Positions 45,757 to 57,789 of a stretch of DNA of 64,000 nucleotides are shown in pieces. A program made the translations under genes and the position numbers. The stretch is from positions 372,001 through 436,000 of the forward strand of contig JAJNNX010000003.1 of the NCBI GenBank assembly GCA_023159155.1. The letters are read 5' to 3'. Under the pieces are notes generated by a model. That model searched no databases. It worked only from the letters and a program-made list of their open reading frames with translations, and was not told the DNA's origin. The DNA comes from Ustulina deusta (Eukaryota > Ascomycota > Sordariomycetes > Xylariales > Xylariaceae). The number at the start of each line of letters is the position of its first letter. Positions within the stretch are counted from its first letter, which is position 1.

Positions 45757-46965
45757 ATGTCACACCACCATGATCGTATCGAACCACACAGGGACAGAGT
45801 CGTTGTAGACAGGTCCCGTAGACGTGAGAGGGATGATGAGCCCAGTAGCAGCTCATCGCGACATACTAGAGAAGAGTATGCTAGACGGTCAAGGCCAACG
45901 CCAGCCCACCACCATCCATCTGATCCATATGGAATAGAGGAAGACAGAAACACCCGATATCACGAGTCCCCGCACCCTCCCGGGACCCAAAGACGGCACC
46001 ACACAGGTAGACATATAGAGGGTTCAGACGACCGGCGCCGACGTCACCATACCTCGGATCGGGGACGGGATTCACGCCACGAACATCCCAGGGAAGAATT
46101 CCGGACAACGAGGGTCTACTACGTTCCACCCCCACACGAAGGTCAAGCGCCCTGTACATCATCCAGCAGAGCCCACGTTTCGCATCCACATGAAGACGAA
46201 CGAGAACCTCGTACATCATCTAGTAGAACACACGATTCACGTTCACATGAGAAGGAGCGGAAGCCTCATAAATCATCCAGCAGAGCACACGCCTCAAATT
46301 CACATGAAGATGAACGGAAACGTCAGAAATCATCCGGCAGAACACACTCTCCGTCGGAAACGCCAGGCCCGTCTCAAAAAACCAGGAGAGGAAATTCTAA
46401 GGCCAGCTCCTCAGCAGATTCTCAGTCAAAAACGAAGGATGTCCCTAACTCGTCGGCCGATAACATCCCTCTCCCGATTCAGCAAGCTCTTGCCAAGGGT
46501 AGGGATGCCATGGCATTCCTCAAGTACACTATTGACGTAGTTTTACTCTATGAGTGGTGTTTTGCCGGTCATAAACTCCACACAAATCCTGGAGCTTTCA
46601 AATCAAGTTTCAAGGTAATACCGGTTGAACGAGATAATTTCGGGCAATTCCAGCCAATCGAGGACACAAGGAGCAAATGGGGAGTCAAGACAGAGTACGA
46701 CCCCCAGTACAATACATACCTCGCAACGATTCTCATTCGCGTTCCAAGCGTATTGGCCAAGGTTACACACGCGCAACTCAAGTCGGCGTACAGACGCTTC
46801 GCCGTTGAGCCTCGGGTCGACAGACTCGACGAAATACACGAAATTCCATTCAAGGATCATCCCGAATACAGGAAATATGCTATACTATTCAGGTTTAAAT
46901 CAGGGAGCGAAAAACCTCGGCTATTTGATGACTATCTTCTCGAAGATGCAGTGATCAAAATATAG
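45757..46965 (+). CDS. orphan protein: basic repeat-rich N-terminus and globular C-terminal domain
   Basis: A single exon encodes 402 residues. I do not recognise it. Residues 1-130 are Arg/His/Asp/Ser-rich. Residues 135-191 form three tandem units of 19 residues (SSSRAHVSHPHEDEREPRT and two variants), with a partial fourth unit. Residues about 225-402 look folded, with alternating hydrophobic segments: IQQALAKGRDAMAFLKYTID, VVLLYEWCFAGHKL, TYLATILIRVPSVLAKV, KYAILFRFKSG and the end DDYLLEDAVIKI. There is no signal peptide or membrane segment. The last 60 residues share a possible pattern with the next gene downstream (see findings). The gene is in a gene-poor segment and is probably lineage-specific. 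Confidence 0.7.
   Translation: MSHHHDRIEPHRDRVVVDRSRRRERDDEPSSSSSRHTREEYARRSRPTPAHHHPSDPYGIEEDRNTRYHESPHPPGTQRRHHTGRHIEGSDDRRRRHHTSDRGRDSRHEHPREEFRTTRVYYVPPPHEGQAPCTSSSRAHVSHPHEDEREPRTSSSRTHDSRSHEKERKPHKSSSRAHASNSHEDERKRQKSSGRTHSPSETPGPSQKTRRGNSKASSSADSQSKTKDVPNSSADNIPLPIQQALAKGRDAMAFLKYTIDVVLLYEWCFAGHKLHTNPGAFKSSFKVIPVERDNFGQFQPIEDTRSKWGVKTEYDPQYNTYLATILIRVPSVLAKVTHAQLKSAYRRFAVEPRVDRLDEIHEIPFKDHPEYRKYAILFRFKSGSEKPRLFDDYLLEDAVIKI
46159..46347 (+). repeat. 57-base tandem repeat within the orphan gene
   Basis: Three full units of 57 bases and a partial fourth run head to tail, each encoding a 19-residue SSSR-TH/AH...ERK unit. Unit length is a multiple of three, so copy number can change without frameshift. 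Confidence 0.85.
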
Positions 46966-48105
46966 GCGTAAGTAAAGGACAATGGTAGACGTACTATCTA
47001 GGGTGAGCGAGATAATATGGCGGATAGGGGAAACACAAATTGCGTAGGTATAAAGATCGTGACCAAAGGAAACACAGCAGGGACCAGCATCACAGAGTAG
47101 ATTGTCAGCAGACCAGATTATTTTCCAGGTTAGTATAGGCTAGTAGTAGACGTAATGATCAACATTTGCCGCTTCATCTGGATATTGCCAAGCACGCGGT
47201 CTCTATAGTCCAATGATTCGGGAGTTGTTTGTGGATTAAGGCAAGGGAGTGGCCCATAGGAGAGATAGCGCGAGAGTACCGCATCGAAGACAAATGTTTC
47301 AACCTCCTTGTTGGACTATACACACTGTTTGCTATATTAGGTGCGATGTGAATATACGCCGTCGTACAAAGAGGATTGAATTCCACACTGGTGATCTCTA
47401 CCAATAATATACAAACCACTCCCTTTGTTCTGGTAGTCACATGAAAACATGGCTATATTATTTACACGACTACGTAACCCTCCTGACTCTCACTCAGCGG
47501 GGTCATTTGAGTCACATATATTTCCCCCGGTATCATGTTGGATACACGCTGAGGGGATTTGTACGGCCCTTGGTCTCTCTGATTTGGGTACATACCTGTG
47601 TCTACCTCTTGGTTACGGCGTCGTATTACTCGGTAACATGTTTTCGCGTGGTTTTAATTTAATTTCTTGTTCTTTTGGTAACTTCTTTGAGCTAATTATC
47701 TGCATAGGTAAGGAGTGTCTGGTCTAATACATGAGTTAATAGCAAACGCAACACCACATCCCTAACCTTTCTCTTCCATCTATACGCGGAAACGTAGCGT
47801 CGTCAAAAGACCAGCTTGTATATTAAGAACAACTACCAGCTGGTAGCAAACTGTTCCGCAAGCAAGGAGTTTCTGGAGAGAATAATATCAAGCTACATTC
47901 GTGTATATAAAACTCAAGGTAACAGCTCCAGAACTTTACCACTCACAACATCGCAAGCTAGCTCTATCAAATATATTGTCGTACCAAATATTACTCGCCT
48001 ATTCCTACAAGACAATTTGATCTACAGACTCATCGGCTACCCATTAACTACACATATACATCTTCAACCAGGTGCTACCAGCCATCCAATATTAATCTCT
48101 CCACG
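46966..48105. other. intergenic region between two orphan genes
   Basis: AT-rich, no supported gene. The leader just before 48106 is free of ATG codons for at least 40 bases. Confidence 0.5.
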
Positions 48106-48723
48106 ATGTCCTATCAAATCGATGAACTCGTTTATGATGATTGGTCGCTGCTTAACGACGACACAAAATTGAAAGCAGAGTGGATTAACGTATCCGCAGA
48201 ACAGATGGAATGGCTTAACGAAGAATGCCGCCTACTAGTCCTGCAGAATGACGTTCAGGAAGAGGTTAGGAGATGCGTCGAGGGTCACCTGTATAAGGGA
48301 TTAAACCCGCCACCCATCAGCGTGGATTTCCGCATGGTTGAGATGAGCACGCCTTGTGGGCACGCCTCACAGGAACCGCTGCTAGAGCACACGCCTGCTC
48401 TCGTCATGAACATTCAGGGCGACTTTGACGGAGTCCTTCGAATGAGGAGAGAGAGGGACGAGCTGGGTCTGCCAGACCCCGCCGGAGAAGACTACGAGGA
48501 CCTCTCCGGCAAGCAGAAGCTCTGGAGAACGAAAACAATCGAGGTGGACTATTGCGTAGGCCAGATCTTCAAATCACTTCGGAATTACCCGAACGAGAGC
48601 CGCGATAAATTGAGGACGATGACTTACATTGTTCGCTTCAGCGACAATGACGGATATTACACTTACTCTCTCAATTCGGCAATCAAGATAATATATCATG
48701 CACCAGCCCCGATCGCTTCCTAA
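48106..48723 (+). CDS. orphan acidic protein of 205 residues
   Basis: A single exon encodes 205 residues from ATG at 48106. I do not recognise the family. It is acidic and soluble, with several Trp residues at the start (VYDDWSLLND, KAEWINVSAEQMEWLNEEC), a helix-like EEVRRCVEGHLYKGL, a hydrophobic strand PALVMNIQGDFDGVLRMRR and a C-terminal strand pair (TYIVRFSDNDGYYTYSL, NSAIKIIYH). Its GC content and codon use are clearly higher in GC than the flanking AT-rich DNA, which supports it as coding. A remote relation to the 402-residue gene upstream is possible. Confidence 0.68.
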   Translation: MSYQIDELVYDDWSLLNDDTKLKAEWINVSAEQMEWLNEECRLLVLQNDVQEEVRRCVEGHLYKGLNPPPISVDFRMVEMSTPCGHASQEPLLEHTPALVMNIQGDFDGVLRMRRERDELGLPDPAGEDYEDLSGKQKLWRTKTIEVDYCVGQIFKSLRNYPNESRDKLRTMTYIVRFSDNDGYYTYSLNSAIKIIYHAPAPIAS

Positions 48724-51551
48724 AGGGCGCTTAGAACTTAAAATGGACGAGATTGAGAGCTTCTGGAGGTTTTATGCTGCCTATTGGGAAATTTGGCAAC
48801 TGGCCGCTAGCTTTAATTGTGCTGCGGGTAAATTGGTTATTAGACTGGCGATGGGGCGGGTTGGAAATGGACAACAACTTTGAGAGAGAGTTGGGTAGGT
48901 AATTATTTGGGCTAATTTGGGCTAAACTTGGAAGGAAGGTTACTCATTCACGTGAGGTACTCTTTTTACTTTTCCTTCTCTTTCTATCTAATTTTTTTAG
49001 TAACTCGTTACGTAGCTTTTAGTAATTTGGAATAGATAATGCATTCTTCAGTTAAAGAATACATTTAATACCCAAGCACACTCGCTTTATTGGACCTCCT
49101 TTTTATCGTGCCGGCTTCCCTGTCTCTTTGTAGTGTTTGTCGGGTTTAATGATCAAGTCTCGTGTGTTCCTGAGATGACCGGAGAGCGCTCACTTAATAG
49201 AAAAAAGGGCCCTAATATACTATCATCGTTGATAATACACTTCAAGTAACTAGAAATATTTAATATACTACATTCCGAATCTTGTTTTAGGCATAATGAT
49301 AAACGATAGCAAACGCTGTCATTTCCGGACATTACTGTCAGGTGACAATTCTCTATTTAAGACATACCCTATGGAGTGGTTATAGTAAGGTTCATGAATC
49401 AATTGACCATTCTATTTAGCCCTAACCAGTAATATCGACCTACTTGACTGCAAGCGAGTCTCTCGGACAACTCATTACCGACAATTACTATCATCAGGAC
49501 TCAGTGAGACGGCCTTTAATATCTACAAAGATAACTTCAATGTATTTAAATTGATCCGTGCAGGCATAAACAACTGCAAGGAGGGTATTCAAAATATTAT
49601 GACTTAATGTGGTATCTGCCATAGTCTTGGGTAGCCTTATCCCATATACCCTATCCCATTGTAATGAATCGACAAAATCAATAGCCATGAGATTAAAATA
49701 ATCATGCGAGGCTGGATGCGTTATAAATGTATGTTGTTACACAAGGAGCGTAGAACTATGCTCGCAATCTCGGCTAACAATATACTAAACAATCTTTTAG
49801 CTCTCAAAGCGGTTCCATGACACATAAGACACATTTGCACACCAGCCCTTTTCATTAGGCTGTTCAAAACTACCCTAAACACAAATCCTCTACGTTTCGA
49901 GCAGTTCCTCCTCCAAGTCAGATCACGGCATCCAGCTGACTCATTCCCACTCGGTGAATACTCTGCTCCAGAGTAGGCCAGTGTATGTCAATTTGAATGA
50001 ATGGGCCTTGACCAGCACAATTCCTTTGGGCCAAGCCCAAAATCCGCATAGTCAAACTCGTGGTAAAATTTTTACCTTGATGATGGCCACGGATATTTCC
50101 CTATCCTGAATACCAATGCGTTACGAGAAGGAGTGAGGCATCTTGAGAGACCCTCAATCCTACATACATCATGTAAATCGATATGGTAATTGATTGTATC
50201 ATGCTGCTGGAGTGAGAAAAATGTTGGGAGCACAGCGGTGCTGGTTTCCACGTTAGCAAGAAGCTTTGGGTTCAACATATAGATAGATATTGCTGAAATA
50301 CTGCTTTAGTGTCAAGGGGCGCTAGAGCTATAGATTTTGTTTTTATCAGATATGATAGTTACCGCTATTCGAGCTGGTGGGAAGAAAGAGACTTTCCAAC
50401 CGTTCAAATATGCCCTTTGTAGCAAGAACAATATTTTAGGTTCAAACACTATACATATCTTATAAGAATCAAGATATATGTAATATCTGTAATAAAACAA
50501 AAGGTCCATAATACACTACTATGTTCCGTAAGAAATAAAATGTACGAAGCGGTGTCCATATATTAATGACATAAGGAAGTCAGTCTGGTTGCGGGATCAG
50601 AGAGTCACAAATTGTCTCCAAGAGAAATAGAATCGGAGATAAAGAATCCAGTAACATAGCTGTATCTTAATATCCATACTCTCTGCGGTCTTGTTATAGA
50701 ACACAACGTCAACACAAAACTTAGAACAAAAATTCTAATAGATGTTGTCTCTCCTGCTCTTAGTATACAGTGTCAGGGGGATGATGAGTGTGGTCTTCAG
50801 TAGATTCTAAGTCGTTCATTTTTGTAAAAGCCGAACAACTGCTAACAACTATATCAACTTCGCGACCATAACACCATACCAATGTGTTACCACGCTGGTG
50901 ACCATAGCAATTTCTACTGTAAGTAAGAGCCCCTCAAGTTGAATGACATAGGGTAGGCTTCCAAATAAACAGAAAAACGGCCACACCACAGAAGATACAA
51001 AGCTATCTATTAATTTTTCCTCGTCAACCACATTACCATATGTTACAACAGGGGTATGACATGATATCCACACAACAAAGTATATAGGGTGAGACAGATA
51101 GAGCGTCTTGGACTATGGGTCCGACGACAGCCTTCTCCAGGGGAAGAAACACCCAGAGCGCGCAAAGGGAACACCATTCAATGGTTCCCTAGCGCCTAGA
51201 GAGGCATGAACCCTCTTTGTTCCTTCGCATAGCCTATGCAGTACGCATCCTCATAACGTCCCCACACTGACACCTAGACAGTAGTAAAACCGTGCCTTCA
51301 CCCTCGACCGACTTTAAATGTACTGCCGTGTGTTAAACTGTCGCCTCCCCCGGACGCCTTACCGCTTAATGCCCAACACTCAAACATAAACTGCATTGCA
51401 TTACATGTAAGTTTGACGATTCAAGCCTATGTGTGATACCGCCTATTACTTTCCACCCGAGTTTGCCTGTGTTCGAGTCAACGAAGGACGGGGTGGTTGT
51501 CGTACTAAACCATAGGTTGTAGGACTCGTCCAGTAATCGTAGGCGGAGTAT
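48724..51551. other. 2.8-kb AT-rich gene-free region
   Basis: This stretch is visibly richer in A and T than the rest of the window, with many TpA steps and no reading frame of protein character. It may be decayed repeat DNA, but no transposon protein or terminal repeat can be recognised. Confidence 0.5.
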
Positions 51552-54539
51552 TTATATTCGCTGATAGAACAATAGGTAGGCGACCTTGTTGTCCTTGACA
51601 TTATCTTTGACCGACTTGGTTTTCGCCGGTAAGGTGTTACTTGAGCCATTAGTAGTCACTACTGAACTCCATTTCTTCGCGCCAGTAGCAGCAGAGGTAA
51701 CTTTGTTCCAGCCTTCCTCATCTCCTCCATCTTCCTCGCCAATGCCCTCAAATCGGTTCCCAGTGGTAGGACCGGTGACGCTGTGTTTTTGACTAACTCG
51801 TGCTGCTGACTTGGCGGTGTTTTTGTCTAGGCTAGCCTCCGCTACATCTTCGCTTCGGATGCGTCGGATAACGGTGTCATCGAGACGAATCCATTCCCGA
51901 TCGTCCTGACGTCGAAGGTCCACAGTGTAGTGGCCACCACTTGCGGATTTACCGTGGTGGTAGACGGCTGCGGTTAACTTATATTTAATAGACCCACCGC
52001 CTTCGGCCTGGAGCGCAATCTTTTTGACTGGCGAGAACATCTCGTCAGGAAGCTCAAGCTCGAGGGGGTAATCGATTTTCGTCCAAAGCTTCACAGTGCC
52101 GTTGGTTATCGGGTCGAATTTGAATCGTTTTAGGTGGAGAATAAGAACTGGTGGTAGAGATTCAATTAGTATCTGCTTGGTCGTTTTTCTCTGAGGGTCG
52201 AATTCCATGTTTTCGGATTGGGTCATATGTTTCAATGCGTCCACAATGTTATTGACATGTGCATCTCCTATGTCTAGCTGTAAAGACTGATAAGTTTGGA
52301 AAGTAACGCTTTCCTTGTGTCCGTGAACCTTCAATGCCGATCGTTGTTGCCCAGTGAAGATCTTGCTAATCGGAGATGGTGCCGTTGCATGGCCAGAAGA
52401 GCGTGTAATAGCAGCTCGTTGTTTCCGTCCAACCTCTAGCCACTCACTCGAATCATTTGTGCTCGTTGGCGAGGATGCGCTGGCGGGTGCAGCGGCGGAG
52501 GAATTGGTGGTTGTGGAAGATTCATTGAGCTGGCGCATGACATGAGTACACTCGTCGCCAATGGCCTGGAGAAGAAAGCCGAGGAATTCCTCAGCATCTT
52601 GTTGCTGTCCACGCTGCAAGTCTGAGGTAAGTCAAAGCTTGATAGGCCGCATAGATCAACTGAACATACCTGCATGCTTGCAAATCTAGGCAATCTCTTC
52701 ATTGCGTCGTACACGAATTCGGGAGTGAATGCGTCGCCGTACTGCTCGAGTTCCTCACTCTTCAACCGCTTCTGGAGCTGGTCCATAGAGACAGCAGAGT
52801 CGATCACCTTGTATTCACGCAATAACATGACCCTAATGTTAAAATTAGCGATTTCTAAGTGACAAATTACCTGGGATCCTGGAGTAACTCACATCGCATC
52901 GATGAGGGGTGTTTCGCTATTGAAGCTATGCGCCGCCTTCTTGCTTACTTGGTCTAGGAAATCATAAAATGGAGTGCAGAAAATTAATGCTTGAAGGACC
53001 TTGAGAATCTCGTTAAGTGGTGGATTTAAAAGACAGAATGCTGTGTCAAACTTACAGAATTCATGTAACACATATTTCCAGTGTTGACCAAACCCCTGGG
53101 CTCGAGAAATGCGATCTTGTGACCGCTAGAGACTTGGTAGTCTCGTAGAGCCTCCGCCAGAGAGCTTGCATTGGATTTTGCAAAGCTCCCAGGACCAGAG
53201 AGACCATTGCCCACAATAGGTGCATTAGAAGATGGTGCACCAGAAGGGGTGCCAGTGGATCCAGAGTTACTGGGACCATTTGAGGGTGTGGTAGTAGGTG
53301 CGGTATTCTTAAAGAAATTAGTCCAGAGAACTGGGGCTTTTGGAGGTTGAACAGGAGTGGGCTCGATTTCTGGGCCTGTCTGCACTGTCTGGGCGGAGGG
53401 CTGCGAACGGTTATCGCTCCGACCTGATCCTGAAGGAACTTTTGACTCCTTAGGACCCGTCTTTGGCATGGCGGGAATGACAGGAACCGCGGGGACTGCT
53501 GTGCGTGTAGCAGATTTGTTCGTCTTCGTGGGAGTTGAAGTAACAGACGGCACGGCTTTGTGTGATACTGGAGTGGAAGATGGAGACTGCGCAGGCTCTT
53601 CCTGAGATGAACTCTGAACTGCTGTTTCCAAGGGCAAATGGGTAGTTGAAGTAACCATATTGGCTGCTTCTTCGTTGAGAGTGTCGGGACTTGTTGGGTC
53701 ACTTGAGGATGGGATATTCGCTTCTTCCTCTGGCGTGGCGCCATTTTGCTTACTCGCCGGGAGTTCTACCAAAGACGCAACGCTAATTCTTCGCCGCTTC
53801 CTCTTAGATTTCGCAGTCCGTGAGGGAAAGGGTTCACCGGGATGCGAGAGCCAGGGTAGCTAAACAGGAAATAAGTTAGTGAGCGCGTTGATACTAATCT
53901 GTGGCGACGGCAACTTACAGGGTATTTAAACACTCGAGATGGGGCTTCGGCCTCGACCTCGGGACGGGGAGGCGAGACTACTTGGGGCTGGGGCTGGGGC
54001 GTTATTGGTGATAATGGGGTAATAGCAGCTTGGGATGAGTGAGTCGAGGTCGGAGTTTGAGGAACGGGTGGCGGCACAGGCGAGGCAGCGGTGGGAAACG
54101 GAGGGGGCGTGGACAAGGCTGGAGAGGGTTGCTGCGGAGGAAGCGGTCGCGGGTAAGGCTGCGGGTGAGCCTGCATACTCGAGGAGACAATGGGAGGGTA
54201 CGTCTGGTGGACGGGCGGGGGAGACCGCTGCTGCGGGTATGTGGTGTAGGCCGAGATAGAATAAGGCGAGCTAGGCATATGTCCTGTCTGGTAATGATGG
54301 GCCATCTGGTGAGGCGGATAATAGGTGGTGGCGTACGGATTCATGTAGCTGTTCGCGAACATCAGGGCCCCGTGTTGCTGGTGCTGCTGGTGTTGCTGGT
54401 GCTGCTGATAGGCGGACGGGAGGGCCGAGTACGAGGGCTGTGGTGGCCGACGTCTGCCTCCGCTGAGACCCGGACCCGGGGCTGGACCTCCAACACCGCC
54501 AGGCATAGGCTGCCCAGCCGGCAGATGATTCCCGTTCAT
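51552..54539 (-). CDS. ubiquitin-specific protease, Ubp3/USP10 type
   Basis: Five exons (54539-53919, 53859-53056, 52999-52893, 52832-52670, 52613-51552) give 918 residues. Peptidase C19 enzymes remove ubiquitin from proteins; Ubp3 acts in the cytoplasm with Bre5 in vesicle transport and ribophagy. The first 440 residues are disordered, Pro/Gln/Ser/Thr-rich, with a QHQQHQQHQQH run. The Cys box GLVNTGNMCYMNS puts the nucleophile near Cys471, and an intron falls right after it. Then come VLQALIFCTPFYDFL, QQDAEEFLGFLLQAI and LPPVLILHLKRFKFD. The His box GKSASGGHYTVDLRR places the general base near His793, with WIRLDD supplying the acidic residue near 810. About 80 low-complexity residues separate this from the closing AYLLFYQRI strand, which is longer than usual. 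It lies head to tail downstream of the Sae2-like gene. Confidence 0.93.
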
Positions 54540-55382
54540 CGTGCCGGCTTGGGGTCGATGAGGCAGTGGTTATCCCACCGCTGTCGCTGCACGATCACGA
54601 TGGACGGCCCGTTGCGCTCCCCTCGGACGGCTGTTCTTCGGTATGACGCGTGCAACGGGCGAAGCAGGTCTCGGCGGCGGTGGTTGCTCGCCAGCTTGGC
54701 CGGCCGGCGTGGTCTCTTCTCTCTGTTGACTGCGCGTGCGCGTCGGGATGGCTCTGTGTGTGTGTCGCGATTGATCGGCTCCGATGTAGTTCCGCGACCA
54801 AGGGGGCATGGATAAATAACTGACAAGAGCTGCTGCTGTTACTGCATGGGTCCAGCAAACGAAGGGCTGGCCAAGGCAAAAAAAAGAAACAGCACAAAAA
54901 GCACGTGTGTAGAGCGCCGTTGGTGGCCGTCTCGCTTTGTAATTTCTGGGATGAGGTCAATCCAAAAGCTTTCCTCCAAAGTTTTCGGCCTTGTTCTTTC
55001 TCCAACAGCTGCAGGTGCCGAAATTATGGAAAGATAAGCCACACTACCCGGAGGTATCTCCCGTAGGCACCTACCTGCGGCGCCTCGACATGTTGCGCCA
55101 CAGATCGAACTAATGCAGGTAATGAGATCATGCTATTAAACTAAATATGCTGAACGGTCTTCTAGGTAGGTAACGGAGACAATTTTATTCAGGATTCCAT
55201 TCTATGTATGTATTATCCTATATTTGTATCTCCTATGCCTTAAGATAACTGGGAATATATGTGAGATTACTACTAAAATCTTACTACTAGCATTGAATAT
55301 TGGGGGTTATGTCTCTTATACTTTCTACTCTTCGCCTAGGCACAAAATGGGGACGGATGCCCCATACGTATACATAAACACA
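54540..55382. other. upstream region of Ubp3-type gene and 3' flank of Sae2-like gene
   Basis: Both neighbours are on the minus strand, so this contains the promoter and leader of the protease gene. The part next to the protease start is GC-rich, with frames open on both strands that lack protein features. Confidence 0.5.
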
Positions 55383-57789
55383 TCACTCGTCTCGAAAGAC
55401 CCACAAACCCCCAGGCCGCATAGCCTCTCTATATCTTTCCTCAATGATCTCTCGCTCTAATTTAGCTGCTTCTTCGTTGTACTCTTCACCTTCCTGTGTG
55501 CTTGGGAAATCTGCCCTCCAGAAGCCTGGCGGCGTTGACATACGAGGATACCGGTGGCGATGTTTGCCGCTTGCGTTAGCCAATTCTCTTGTTTTAGCCT
55601 CGACCCATAACGTTTCCTTCTCAGCTTCCGACATAGTACGCAACCGATCGCAATCATCCCCGAGATAAGATTCAAGCAGACACTGGAATTCGTATGGGCG
55701 AGTACCCGCGCGACATGCATGGGCTAAGACACGGAACTTATGGCCACAGCAATTCTCTTTGATACAGCCCTGGAGGCAAGTTCGGTCGTCTTTCTTACGG
55801 ACAACATCGGTGAAAGCGTAGTCGTAGCCTTCATTTACATCGGGGTTGATCTTGAAGTCGTCGAGCCGAAGCCTCGCTTTCGGGATTTGGCGTAGAGGCA
55901 TTTCCGTCTTCCCTTTCTCTGTTCTATTTATAAGCGTTTCCTTATTGTGATCTTGATTCGCGGGTTGAAAGGCTGGTCCATGGCTCGACACGTTCGAACT
56001 ACCTTTTGGGGCCGAGCCTGCTCTCTTCCGTCCGTCTTTTCCGAAGGGAAGCTCTCGCCTCTTTGGTAATTGGAAATGAAGATCTGATGACTGTCCGTCT
56101 TCGGTCGGGTAGTCATGTTGAGACGACTCATTCTCTTGTGCCGGTGGCGGTGTGTCAAGTAGTTGTTTCAAAACACCCACTCCCTGCCCATTCTTACTGT
56201 TTAAAAAGCTTACGTTTTCGGTCGGATAATCATCCTCAGCAAGACTTGCAAGGCCTCGTGGCATTGTTGGAAAATATCTGTTCCTGGCCCCTAGGGCCAG
56301 ATTCGACCTCGGGTGAAGGACTTGGTTATTGTGAAGAGATTGTAGAGCGGAACCAGCATTATCTTGGGGTTCGGAGCAACCAGCAGCTGCATCACTCGTC
56401 GATTTCCGACTGTTGTTTTTGACGGGATTAAAGGGATGCGTAATCCTAGCATTGTGGCCGTGCTCCTGAACATCTACGTTGTCGTGGTTATCGGGGTGCA
56501 CACTGTGGGCACGCAGGTTTCTTGTATGCTTCCTTGGGGTCTCCACTCTGCGGTATTCAGTATCGAAATCTATGCTTTCATGAAGAGTAAAGCGCCGAGA
56601 TTCATCTATGCTCTGGGGCTCGGGGCTATTTTCAATCTTGACTCTTCCAGAGACGGGTATGTCGCCTTCATCACTGCCGACGTATTTTCGCTTTCTTACA
56701 CAGCGCTCTGATACTACAACTGGCGTGTCTGATGACGGCTCTGACTTGATAGGCTGTCTTCGCACCGTAGGCTCGCGATTTTGGGGTAACGGAGGTAGGC
56801 ATGACGCCACCTCATTTGGTTTTTGTAAATTACCCGCGTTTAAGATCAAACCCGAGCGCCTAAATTCGGCTGGGCTTCGAGCTATTAAGGGTGACTTCAA
56901 CCTTCTGGAGCCATCTGTGTCAGCTGGTGTTGCGGCCAGGGCTCTTGGCTGATATCGAGGAACATCGGCGAGAGCAGGCGTCCCTACATCGGATTGCTCG
57001 CTTTGGTAAGAGTCAATGGGATATGGGATAGCCGATTCTGCCGCTATTTCCGCATCCCCACCCTCTGAAGAGAAGCTTAGGTTCAAGGGCTCCTGGCTAA
57101 TTTCCGCCAGTTTAGCCTCCAGCTTCTTGATCCTCTGGGAGCGTTTCAGGGATTGTTCGCCCAGTTGCTTTGCATGGTCGACCCACTGATGATACATGGC
57201 AGTTCGCTCCCGAACGAGGTCGTTCGATTTGACCAGTGCGTCGTGAAGATCGAGGTATTTCTCGTAGAGTTTCGTGTGTTTGTTATCGATGCGCAAAAAC
57301 TCTGATTTAAGCTCTGAAAGGGTTAACCTCTCAATGTCACCCTTGCCAAGTCGCTTCGAGTTGAGTTGGTTGATAGACCTAGGCGCTAGAGGTGTCCGAA
57401 GAGCTGACTTGGCCTCTATATGGCTGGCCGTGCCAGGAGCGTGGGTTCGTTTGTGGCTTGCCTCTCTGAGGGCTTTGATTTCGTCTTTGAGCCTTACATT
57501 CTCGTCTTCTAGACGGCTGACTTGGGAGGCTTTTTGTTTCAGGGTCTCGAGCTCGGTAGTAAGATTTAGCAGTTTGCTTTGGGTATACGCTTCAAAGTCT
57601 ACAAGTTGGATTAGTTAGCAATAGACAACTTGGCCAAGAAACAGAAGAAGGATCGATACCTGTCTTGAAACTATTGTTGATCCGATCGCAAGTATCTCCA
57701 ATTGCTTCCAATAAGACAGTCCTACCCACGTCTCTAAACCAGTTCTCCATATTGCCGCACGTTAACGCCAATTTCTCGAGTGCATTCAT
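55383..57789 (-). CDS. Sae2/CtIP/Ctp1-type DNA end-resection factor
   Basis: Two exons (57789-57660 and 57598-55383) give 781 residues. Proteins of this family activate the Mre11-Rad50 nuclease to start resection of double-strand breaks and to remove blocked ends. The N-terminal part (MNALEKLALTCGNMENWFRD, then KLLNLTTELETLKQKASQV and SELKSEFLRIDNKHTKLYEK) looks like the oligomerising coiled coil. The middle is disordered. The defining C-terminal domain is clear: CLQGCIKENCCGHKFR near residue 651, ACRAGTRPYEFQCLLESYLG, and the RHR-type DNA-binding motif GKHRHRYPRMSTPPGFWRAD near 721-740, which also holds Ser/Thr-Pro sites of the kind phosphorylated by CDK in relatives. Nuclear location is expected. 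Confidence 0.92.
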
